This document shows, in pieces, positions 11,432 to 22,300 of a stretch of 64,000 bases of DNA. Location of the stretch: the NCBI GenBank assembly GCA_027627225.1, contig CM051027.1, forward strand, positions 45,198,618 through 45,262,617, in the 5' to 3' direction. This DNA is from Congeria kusceri. Lineage: Eukaryota > Mollusca > Bivalvia > Myida > Dreissenidae. The notes under the pieces are model-generated. The model had not been told where the DNA came from. It did not search any database and was given only the letters and a program-made list of their open reading frames with translations. The first letter of the stretch is position 1; every line of letters starts with the position of its first letter. The position numbers and the translations under genes are program-made.

Positions 11432-12583
11432 CATTGGAACATATTAAAATACAGATTTGGCCAACTCAGTAGTGTTCTAGTTCTATAAGATACAGTTCTC
11501 TTTGCAAAACCAAAAAATACTAACTGGTAATACTAGTTATTTAAATAAGGAACTTTTATTGCTAATGCACTTGATATGCACTTGATATTTCATCCAGAAT
11601 ATTGTGACATTTATCACAATGGACATCATATGGAAATGTTCTATTTACAGCCAGTGTATAACCTTAAGGTTGAAAAAGTTATGTTGATATAAAATCTTAC
11701 TTATAGGAAGAAAGACTTATTGATGTACACCAAGAAAACACTACATTAATACATGTGTTTAAACTACAAAGACACTATTACCAAAGTATGTTCACAAACC
11801 AGTTGTTTGCCGCAAACTCTATATATTTTTTAAGAAAATATATTTAAGGTGTTTATATAATTTATTAAAAGGAACATGCATTTAAAAAATGGATTGGAGT
11901 TTAATCCACTGTTGGAGTAAATTATTTTTAAAAACAATCCACGTCAAAAGTGTTTTTTTCACACATTTCTATAAATTACCAGAAATGTGTGGTCAAAGTG
12001 GTTATTTTCTGTGCTTGCATTAGGTGATGATGTTTGTGGTATCAAATTATCAAAAATATAGTGTGTTAATTATCGTATGAAGTATATGTTGGCTTTGTTG
12101 CAATATAAAATAGCGTACATACAATGTCATTATAATGTAGATGTGGGCTAGTTATGTTGTCAAGCCGCAATCATCATACCAAATTATGGCTGAGACATGG
12201 CTACCCTGGGGGCCACTGTTGTACATTACTGATCCTATTATGGTCAGATTTCACTGTCTATCTGCACAGCAGATCTGGCTGGTGTTTTACTAATTGCCTA
12301 AGTGTCTTGTTACATGAGCAACGTCTGGTGGTGACTTGGGGATAGTCTTTACAGAGCCAGCATCCCAGTATGGTGGTTCAGAATGGGAATGTGTGCTAGA
12401 CAGGAAAGGGGTCTTCTTATGACGAACTTCATTCAAAAAATCGGTGCTGTGCTGGAAAATTTCCAGTATTTGCAATTCAGTTTGATATTCTGGTTAAATT
12501 GTGACATACAGTAACTGTTGAAATTGGAAGTATATTTATATGCTGTCATGCTTTGGTCTTTGTGTTAATTAAGAAAACAATAG
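11432..12583. other. Non-coding DNA
   Basis: Nothing recognised. Confidence 0.4.
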
Positions 12584-12676
12584 TTCAATACTGTGTTATT
12601 TCAATACTGTGTTATTTCACCTGTGTTATTTCACCTGTGTTATTTCACCTGTGTTATTTCACCTGTGTTATTGCAG
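12584..12676. repeat. 14-bp mini-array CCTGTGTTATTTCA
   Basis: Two related starter units with CAATACTGTGTTATTT are followed by about four direct copies of CCTGTGTTATTTCA, ending in CCTGTGTTATTGCAG. The last unit reads as a plausible 3' splice site and directly abuts the next, unrelated array at 12677. Confidence 0.85.
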
Positions 12677-13678
12677 TGTGAATGACACGCTGCTCGTACT
12701 GCTAGTGTGAATGACACGCTGCTAGTGTGAATGACACGCTGCTAGTGTGAATGACATGCTGCTCGTACTGCTAGTGTGAATGACACGCTGCTCGTACTGC
12801 TGGTGTGAATGACACGCTGCTAGTGTGAATGACACGCTGCTAGTGTGAATGACACGCTGCTAGTGTGAATGACACGCTGCTAGTGTGAATGACACGCTGC
12901 TAGTGTGAATGACACGCTGCTCGTACTGCTAGTGTGAATGACACGCTGCTCGTACTGCTAGTGTGAATGACACGCTGCTCGTACTGCTAGTGTGAATGAC
13001 ACGCTGCTAGTGTGAATGACACGCTGCTCGTACTGCTAGTGTGAATGACACGCTGCTAGTGTGAATGACACGCTGCTCGTACTGCTAGTGTGAATGACAC
13101 GCTGCTCGTACTGCTAGTGTGAATGACACGCTGCTAGTGTGAATGACACGCTGCTCGTACTGCTAGTGTGAATGACACGCTGCTCGTACTGCTAGTGTGA
13201 ATGACACGCTGCTCGTACTGCTAGTGTGAATGACACGCTGCTTATACTGCTAGTGTGAATGACACGCTGCTCGTACTGCTAGTGTGAATGACACGCTGCT
13301 CATACTGCTAGTGTGAATGACACGCTGCTAGTGTGAATGACACGCTGCTAGTGTGAATGACACGCTGCTCGTACTGCTAGTGTGAATGACACGCTGCTCG
13401 TACTGCTAGTGTGAATGACACGCTGCTCGTACTGCTAGTATGAATTACACGCTGCTCGTACTGCTAGTGTGAATGACACGCTGCTCGTACTGCTAGTGTG
13501 AATGACACGCTGCTCGTACTGCTAGTGTGAATGACACACTGCTCGTACTGCTAGTGTGAATGACACGCTGCTCGTACTGCTAGTGTGAATGACACGCTGC
13601 TCGTACTGCTAGTGTGAATGACACGCTGCTCGTACTGCTAGTGTGAATGACACTCTGCTCGTACTGCTAGTGTGAATG
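12677..13678. repeat. 20/29-bp mosaic minisatellite
   Basis: About forty units. The short form is TGCTAGTGTGAATGACACGC (20 bases); the long form adds TGCTCGTAC (29 bases). The two forms alternate irregularly, with point variants such as CATAC, TTATAC, GACACACTG and GACACTCTG. It ends in TAGTGTGAATGC. Confidence 0.92.
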
Positions 13679-14249
13679 CTTCACATGGATTTATCAGGTG
13701 CTTTTAGAATCTTCAGTGTCAAATAATAAATAAATTAAGCATTGCAAAAAGAACATAATTATATAGTTCTCAGTAAAAAGCTACAAAGACAGTGTTTTTT
13801 GTCTGTCATGACATGACATGCCATTATTGTGACAGGTAGGAGTGCTTGGAGTAACGATCTTCATTCTCAACAAGTGGGCCTGCATTTTCCTGGCCTTGTT
13901 TCCTGATTCCTCTCAGAGCTAGGTGTGGTGCTCAAGCAGATTACACAATTTGAAACCTTGGCCATTTCCCTGTCTGCCAGGTCAATTGAGGTCTTGCATA
14001 TTGCCAGGACAGTCCTTCATGTCCTCACTATGAGATGTTTCATTTGGGTTTTTATGAAGCATTTGATGGGCAGTTTCAGATTGTACTTTAACTAGTATTG
14101 AATGACATTTCCTCTTAAGGCTGGATTTAATGATATATTTCCTTGAATGCATGCTATATTTAATGTTAAAATATTGCAGTTTATTGTACTATAATGGGCA
14201 CTTTCATTGGTGGTTTTGTCCTCACTTGTCTGCAGTGTTTGTTGGTGTG
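13679..14249. other. Non-coding DNA upstream of the septin coding exons
   Basis: No recognised feature before the acceptor-like CTTGTCTGCAG at 14225-14235. Confidence 0.35.
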
Positions 14250-14336
14250 ATGGCGACAGTAACAACTGGCCAGTATAGAACATCTGGCACTATACAGCAG
14301 AGATACAGGCAGTTCTTTGAGGTTTCAGTAGAAGAG
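14250..14336 (+). CDS. Candidate alternative first coding exon of the septin (29 codons)
   Basis: After the acceptor-like CTTGTCTGCAG, an ATG at 14250 opens 29 codons (MATVTTGQYRTSGTIQQRYR then QFFEVSVEE) and reaches a possible donor GAG|GTTTGT in phase 0. Phase 0 matches the acceptor at 25320, where the conserved septin core begins with EDDEYIGF. Joined this way the protein would be about 397 residues, close to vertebrate SEPT5 (about 370). It cannot be spliced in frame to the exon at 15183, because an early stop follows that acceptor, so the two would be alternative starts. The donor is only moderate and the peptide has no recognised domain. Confidence 0.33.
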
Positions 14337-15182
14337 GTTTGTCTTTAATGCAGTTTTATTTTGGATGTATATTAAAAGTTATATGTGTCCTGTTTATGTT
14401 CTATGAAGCTGTTAGGTTGGTTTTTGTCTGATGGCTATAACTGTGTAACAAACCTGGCGAAGCTGCCTACTAGTTTTAACAGCATGATGTAAGTTTACCT
14501 GAACACAATGTACTCACAAAATTGTATACCAAATGTGCAGTGAAGCAAGGCAGTACCTCTTCACAAGTGTTAGATGTGACATCTTCATATGACTAATTTG
14601 TATAAATTTCAGCATGAGGTGCATACAGTTTTTCCAAACTGTTGTCGCATGACTTGCGTGCGCTCACCATGTACTGGTTCCCATACTTCATAAAGAGTAT
14701 GTACTGTCAGAAAATTCATGATTTGTAAATCTTCATTATCGAGTTACACTTTCATTCCAGTTATTATTGCATTCGTGGCTCTGTTTTGTTGTCACTGCTT
14801 CAGAAACAATTGCTCTGGTCATGTTTCAAAGATCACTTATTTGCCATTGTATTGTTTTCTTGGTTGCTTAAGGTTATTGTTTCAAAGTGGGTTATAATTC
14901 TATACAAGGTTATGAAAACACCTGTTGGTGATTTAGATACATGGTTATGAAACTTAAACTGTTTTGCCTGTGGTTACTCAGCCTTAAACACCAACAGTGG
15001 GCCACCATACTGTGTCAGAGGGATATACTGTGCTGTATTGTAGCTTTCAATACTTCATTCAGTAGTTTCATTTGCCACTTTCTTACTCCTAGATTAATGC
15101 AAATTATGAGAAACTGTTTTTGGCAAGTGTGATGTTAAATATCATAATTTATGTGTGGTAAACAGTGTTAAAGTATGACAAA
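14337..15182. other. Intron or upstream DNA
   Basis: No feature recognised until the acceptor-like GTGGTAAACAG at about 15168. Confidence 0.35.
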
Positions 15183-16358
15183 ATGAGTGACGGGACAAAT
15201 TCAAGCCTATCTAAGCCGTCATTAAGGAGTATAGGTGTGGGATTAACAAGGAGTAATTTAAGTGCTGGGACTAGTGCCAGTCCTGGATCAAGACTTACAA
15301 GAGATGCAGGGTTAACTGCCCCTAGCAGAGTGGTGATATCGGGATCATCGCTGACCCCAAGGCGGACTCCCTCGGACCGGTATCTGAGCATATTGGACAA
15401 GTACCAGTCTGGGTCCAGACGACTGGGTGGTAGTTGTAACACCAGTGAGCCCGGCGTCCCATCATCTGGGGATACCAGGCATGAGGCACCTGACAAACTG
15501 CTGGCTGGTACAGACATCAATCAAAACCAAGCCATACATCAATCTTCACGGAATAGAAACTACCCAGTGATTGCCTCACAGTCACTGTGGAGGAGACGTG
15601 GACAGGCAGTGGATCAGACCAATAGTGTTTCACAACCATCCTCTGATAGTGTTTCTGCATCAAGGCCATCTGAGAGTTCAAGCATTGGGAATACAGTGAG
15701 TGCCATTGCTGATGACACTAGATCAGGTACATCAGGTGTTACGCATGACATTGACCTGGAGGATGAGGAGGAGGATGCTGGTGGAGCTCAGCTGGCTCCT
15801 GCCCCACCCAGTGGTGAGCCAGGTCTAAAGGTGGACCATCTCTCAGCAGATGCTAGTGTATCTTTGCAAACATCTGTTGACACAAATTTTGGATATAATT
15901 TAATGCAAAAATCAGGGTGTTTAGAACCATGTTCATCTTCTGTAGATAAAACTGTATCAGTTGAAACTTCCAAACCGAGTGATCAGTGCAAATTGGCAGG
16001 CTATTCTCGGAGTACTTACCCCATGGATCCCATGCCAGTCCCACAGCGACCAGCTCGCACCAAGAACCTGTCAAGAAAGCAGAGTGGAGACTTCAGTAAC
16101 ACAGAACTGAAGCTGTCGCCTAGACCCACAGACACCTCCTTGACAACAGAAGGTTCACAGAACCATTCACCTGGTGTGGGTGTAGTCTCTAAGGACAGTG
16201 ATAGGACACAACATGGCACTGGAGGCTTGGTGATTGGGCAGGGGGAGGGGGATATATGGGATGTGAGTGTGAATCCGGCACAGGACCCACTGGGGCAGTC
16301 CCCCAGGCCCCGAGTTCATAGGCGCCTTACTAGGAGAATTCTTAACTTCAAGAAACTG
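15183..16358 (+). CDS. Long disordered N-terminal exon, probable alternative first coding exon of the septin (392 codons)
   Basis: The longest non-repetitive open frame in the window apart from the transposase. I start it at [10 protein letters not shown] (ATG at 15183; in-frame codons continue 18 bases upstream without another ATG). The residues are Ser, Thr, Pro and Gly rich with no globular domain: an acidic run (LEDEEEDAG, codons about 194-202), a proline/arginine motif [18 protein letters not shown] (about 285-302) that looks like an SH3 ligand, and a basic end [15 protein letters not shown]. The frame meets donor CTG|GTAATG after exactly 392 codons, in phase 0. The next septin exon at 25320 also starts in phase 0, so a fused protein of about 760 residues is possible. 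Vertebrate SEPT4 and SEPT9 also have long variable N-termini. The link to the septin is inferred from order, strand and phase; a separate gene cannot be excluded. Confidence 0.6.
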
Positions 16359-19300
16359 GTAATGTCTTTGCTTTTTTAAATTAATTATACTTTATTGCAA
16401 AATAAAATTCATTCCCATTCTTGGTTATGCCGTATTATGCAAAGTACATGTGTTTCCAAAACAACAGAATTAGACTTTAGTTTCATGTCGTCAAATGACC
16501 TAATTATTGTTTATCATCTAATTACCCAACATTAATGATATTTGATGTTAGTAATTTGAATCTCTTATAGCGTTAATCAGCATTAGCCTACAATTTGGGG
16601 TAGAAGCCACTGATATGATAATTATATACCGCAACATAACATCTTACCTAACATCAGTGCAGCTAGACACTTGTTAGACATTAACTTGGCTAATGTAAAT
16701 CAGTGTAGACCAATTAAAACCATATTCACTGCTGGGTCATTGATCAATGACCTGTCAAAATGATGGATCATTTAGCCTTTGTGTATTGTGTATCAACTTT
16801 TGGTTCATTTAAATTTAGATTTTCATGCATAAACAAAATAGCAGTAAAAGCAATAAATGTGCACATTACACAGAAGTTAGAAAGAAAGAGAGGGTTTATG
16901 AACAGTGGGCCTGGTCGATATTGTTCTAATTCCAATACTGATAGCCATAGTTTTTGTGTATATTTGTCTTTGTAACGTTCAAAGAACAGCAAATGATTCG
17001 CAGTTTTGGGCAGTGATGCAAACTAGATAAGAATTCTTGGTAGTATCAAATTGTGTAAAATGTGATATTTGGTTCTTAAAAAGTCAAACATGATCCACAC
17101 CTAAAGCAGGGCTGTGGAAATACCACAATTGTTGACTTGTCCATGGACAAGTTCATTGCAAAAATCTACTTGTCCGCAAGCAACAGTCACTTGTTCAAAT
17201 AAAAATATAGTCTTTATTCTATGCACTCGTGATACAGTAGAACCTGTTTAAACCGAACGGCGTCGGTCGGGACCGGGCCGATCGTTCGGTTTTCAGAGGT
17301 GTTCGGTTTACCCAGGTTTTTTTAAAATGCCATTTTCCTTTAAACATGTTAGTTCTATTATATATGTTTATTCAAGTATATAATAATATAATAAGACAAC
17401 ACAACATATTAATGTTTACATTTTTATAATTGTTTATTAGTTTTGTTATTTGCAAGTAAAATTGTGTATGTGTACATAAAACGACTTTCAAATTATGAAT
17501 CAAACAAGTTCATGAATGTATTTAACGTACAACTTAGTTACATCTATTTAAAGAAATCACCAATTGTTGACTGCTTTGATTAGTTCACACATATTTATTT
17601 TAGCTCGATTATATCGCAAGCCTAAGAGATCCATGCCAGAATTTACTATATTTATAAATTAACTACATTATTGTGAAACATTTCAAAATAAAAGTGTACG
17701 TAAATTTCAACATAAAACAAGACCATATAAACTGTTTTTCACAAGTTGACTAATGTCGTATGCACCAACTTGCTGATCGCTAATTGCACCACTGCCCCGT
17801 TATCACCAAGGCGAGTATGCCCTTTGTGTGTACTTGTGTCACCAAATATCGGGTTCACACTTCTGCGGTATCGCGAAGTGACACCTTACAGGATACACCG
17901 TTCGGTTTAGTAAGTTTTTTTTAGGTTGAATGAGATCAATTTTGTAAAAAGAACCGTTGGGTATTCGGTTTGGACAGGGTTCGGTTTATTAAGATTTTTT
18001 TGATATATGAAATAAGAAGGAAAAAAATATGGACCGACGCAGCCGTTTGGTTTTAACAGGGATTCGGTTTTCACAGGGTTCGGTTTGGACAGGTTTCACT
18101 GTATATTTTTTCATTAGATAAAAAAATAAAACACAATTGTTTTTCAAATGTATATCATAAAATGATAATTAACGTCCAACTTTTACACCATTTTCACACC
18201 CTGAAATTGTGCTTGTCCATGGACAAGTGGACAGGAAATATTTACTTGTCTGACAGTAAAATAACCAGCATAGTATTTCCACACCCCTGTAAAGTTTAAA
18301 CTTGTTTAATGAACTATTTTAATTTCAAAGTATGTGACCCCAAGCTTCACACTTATTGGTCTTATGTCGTAGCTTTTTGTTCAGTTCGTTAATTGTATAG
18401 AATAGTTATTGGGAGTGGGTACTTTTATTGAAGGAAAGGTACTGTAATAGAAAATGGTCACACTGAATGGCTGGGTTAATGTTTTGCTTAAACCTGAGTA
18501 TGTATGCAAGAATAACACAGTATTAATCTCAAGTGTCCAACATGATAGGACACCCACTACCCTACATGATAGCACACCCACTACCCTACATGATAGCACA
18601 CCCACTACCCTACATGATAGGACTCCCACTACCCTACATGATAGCACACCCACTACCCTACATGATAGGGCACCCACTACCCTACATGATAGGACTCCCA
18701 CTACCCTACATGATAGCACACCCACTACCCTACATGATAGGGCACCCACTACCCTACATGATAGCACACCCACTACCCTACATGATAGCACACCCACTAC
18801 CCTACATGATAGCACACCCACTACCCTACATGATAGGACACCCATTACCCTACATGATAGCACACCCACTACCCTACATGATAGGACACCCACTACCCTA
18901 CATGATAGCACACCCACTACCCTACATGAAAGGACACCCATTACTCTACATGATAGGACACCCACTACCCTACATGATAGCACACCCACTACCCTACATG
19001 ATAGCACACCCACTACCCTACATGATAGCACACCCACTACCCTACATGATAGCACACCCACTACCCTACATGATAGGACACCCATTACCCTACATGATAG
19101 CACACCCAATACCCTACATGATAGCACACCCACTACCCTACATGATAGCACACCCACTACCCTACATGATAGCACACCCACTACCCTACATGATAGGACA
19201 CCCATTACCCTACATGATAGGACACCCACTACCCTACATGATAGGACACCCACTACCCTACATGATAGGACACCCACTACCCTACATGATAGCACACCCA

Positions 19301-22300
19301 CTACCCTACATGATAGGACACCCACTACCCTACATGATAGCACACCCAATACCCTACATGATAGCACACCCACTACCCTACATGATAGCACACCCACTAC
19401 CCTACATGATAGCACACCCACTACCCTACATGATAGGACACCCATTACCCTACATGATAGGACACCCACTACCCTACATGATAGGACACCCACTACCCTA
19501 CATGATAGGACACCCACTACCCTACATGATAGCACACCCACTACCCTACATGATAGGACACCCACTACCCTACATGATAGCACACCCATTACCCTACATG
19601 ATAGCACACCCACTACCCTACATGATAGGACACCCATTACCCTACATGATAGGACACCCACTACCCTACATGATTGCACACCCACTACCCTACATGATAG
19701 GACACCCACTACCCTACATGATAGGACACCCACTACCCTACATGATAGGACACCCACTACCCTACATGATAGGACACCCATTACCCTACATGATAGCACA
19801 CCCACTACCCTACATGATAGGACACCCACTACCCTACATGATAGGACACCCACTACCCTACATGATAGCACACCCACTACCCTACATGCTAGCACACCCA
19901 CTACCCTACATGCTAGCACACCCACTACCCTACATGATAGGACACCCACTACCCTACATGATAGGACACCCACTACCCTAATGACTGCTTCTTGACATCC
20001 CAACAAATTGGAATAGTATTTCAAAAACCTATAACTCTATCAGCTGACAGTCTGGTTTGATGAATTTTTGACCTTGTTGTATGTCTAGATGGTATTCAGT
20101 TACAGAAGGCTATCCCAGTACTGATGTGTAATTCAATGAGTTACTATTTGTTTACCTTCAATGCATGTAGTCTTTCTGTATGGTCATCGAATATTGCATG
20201 TTAGTGTACAAATAATGCAATTCACATTATACTGTGAAGCTATACATACCGGTTAAGGAATATAATTGTAGTTGTTGTTTAAGTAGACTGAGTTATGTTC
20301 ATACTTTATACCTATATACAGCTTACACAATTTAAGTAGTTTAGTTCACAAAATAGTCCTGGAGCAATTTAAAAACAGTAAAATATTTGTGTCAAGTGTT
20401 TGTGTAGGAAGAAAGCAGCCTGTGGGTAACTGGGACCTAATGTTCACCAAAAAAATTCAGGTGGTATGTTTGTGATAGTATTTATATTTTCGAATGTAGT
20501 ACTTATTTCAGGGCAGTATGCATGTTTCACTATTGAAATTATACTGATATCAGTTTTCACTTGTATTTATTTTAAAGTGAAAAATAATCATCATGTTTGA
20601 GAATTACTAAGTGAATAAAGGTGGTTTATTGCCTGTAGTTCTTTTGTTTACAATATTAGAAATATATTGTATTGAATAGAAAAAAATAAATTTAATTTAG
20701 AAGTTTAAAGTTATGTTATAGTAACGTACCAAATTTTGTTGCTGTTTTCAATTTTTAGATTGGGTGTTAATTGCTTGAATTCATAAAAATCATTGAAGTT
20801 TAATCATGTCAGCATTAACTGTGTAAAGATTGTATTTTATTTTGATGAAGGAGACCAATTGAAAGTTTGCTTAATGTCAGTATCTACTGTAATATATTGA
20901 ATTATTCTGATAGGTGACTTTTTCTTTCCACCTATAAAATGCAGTTAACAATCTGCTTATTTGAAAGTTTGTCAGTATATGTCAATTTATTATTTTTAGG
21001 TAAACTGTTTGTTTTGCTGCGATTGATACAAATAAACAGTGCCTTTTTGTTTTGCTGCGATTGATACCAATAAACAGTGCCTTTTTGTTTTGCTGCGATT
21101 GATACAAATAAACAGTGCCTTTTTGTTTTGCTGCGATTGATACAAATAAACAGTGCCTTTTTCACACAAAAAGTAAAGATCATTGTGTAGTTTTAATACT
21201 GCAATATTCTTTATGGAAAAAAATACATTAATCATGTCACACTAAACTTTGGCATAAAATGTCTCTATTTAATTGATGGGGAGGATGAAATCATACAAAA
21301 GATGTAATAATATCCTGTTCAGTATTTTCCTTGATTCATTGTAATTAGTTGTAAAGCTGTTGCATAGATACTTGTATCGCAGTTTTAATAACCATGCATG
21401 TTCATGCTTACGAGAGGAGTTCATTGTCAATGTTTAGCAATGAATACAATTCAGGTGGGTTGTGGGAAACCCGGGCTTAATGCATGTTCGTAAAGTGCAG
21501 GGTTTGACCTTAACGCTTGTCCTTCTGTCCGTGATCTGTGAATTTTTGCTCGGACCGGTTGTCTTCGAAAGGACGACCGGTCCGGTTACCAGTTGTTTTT
21601 AGACTAGTTCCAACTGTGTTATTCGTGAATTATTATTTGTGATTACAGGGAACCGTCCTATATGATATTGTTTACTGTTATTTTATCACAAGCTCTCGTG
21701 TATAAATTGCACCTTTTCCGATTCCTCAACTTTCCAATCATTATGTTACAACAACGTGTTATACTTTGGAAATTCAACTTCACTCCATTTTGACTTAAGA
21801 AATTACATCTGACGGGCATTGTAGTCGCTTTTTAGAGAAGCACTTTCCACTTATAATGATTAACTCAGAGCTCCAGATAAGGTATTAGCCTAAAGGGTAT
21901 TTTACCCCCTGATTTTTTGGTTAAAGGGTATTTTACCCCCAGTCCGTCAGCTTTAAAGGGTATTGGAGAAATTTAAAGGGTATTTTCATTTTTTATACAA
22001 GGTCAAAAGAGCATTTTATGTGCTGGTTATATATGAACACATAAAATACTGGCAAATGGAATAAATTGAATGTAGACAATAATCTGTAGGTCCATCAAAA
22101 CATAAAATATACTTAGCAAAGTAGTAGTAATTTGCCCTGATACTTTGTACTATTTTTTCAGTGCAAACCCTACAAGGTAACCAGATTTATGTTCCTTCTT
22201 GCTTGACAATTAATTTCTTTTCCACGAATACAAATTTTTCAGACAATTTTGCACTCACATAACGCTTGTGTTTCTTGTAAGATTTTTGAACTGCTGTGAC

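Larger units (their letters stand above)
17107..18289. mobile_element. hAT-like non-autonomous element hosting a nested TIR element
   Basis: Termini CAGGGCTGTGGAAATAC (17107) and the complement of CAGGGGTGTGGAAATAC (ends 18289) are near-perfect inverted repeats. TAAAG occurs directly outside on both sides (17102-17106, 18290-18294), a 5-base target duplication. Near both ends lies the palindrome CTTGTCCATGGACAAG. CAGGG termini and short duplications suggest the hAT superfamily. No transposase frame. A second element sits inside at 17235-18101. Confidence 0.75.

Noticed and set aside
15149..15520. 123-residue minus-strand frame
   Set aside because: Antisense shadow of the long N-terminal exon, with no minus-strand splice context.
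18381..20024. 480-547-residue open frames on both strands
   Set aside because: They are translations of the 24-bp minisatellite, open in several frames only because the unit length is a multiple of three and lacks stops.
20408..20425. 18-base phase-0 micro-exon in the septin
   Set aside because: Flanked by TGTAG and GTAACT but without homologous sequence in septins; chance is likely.
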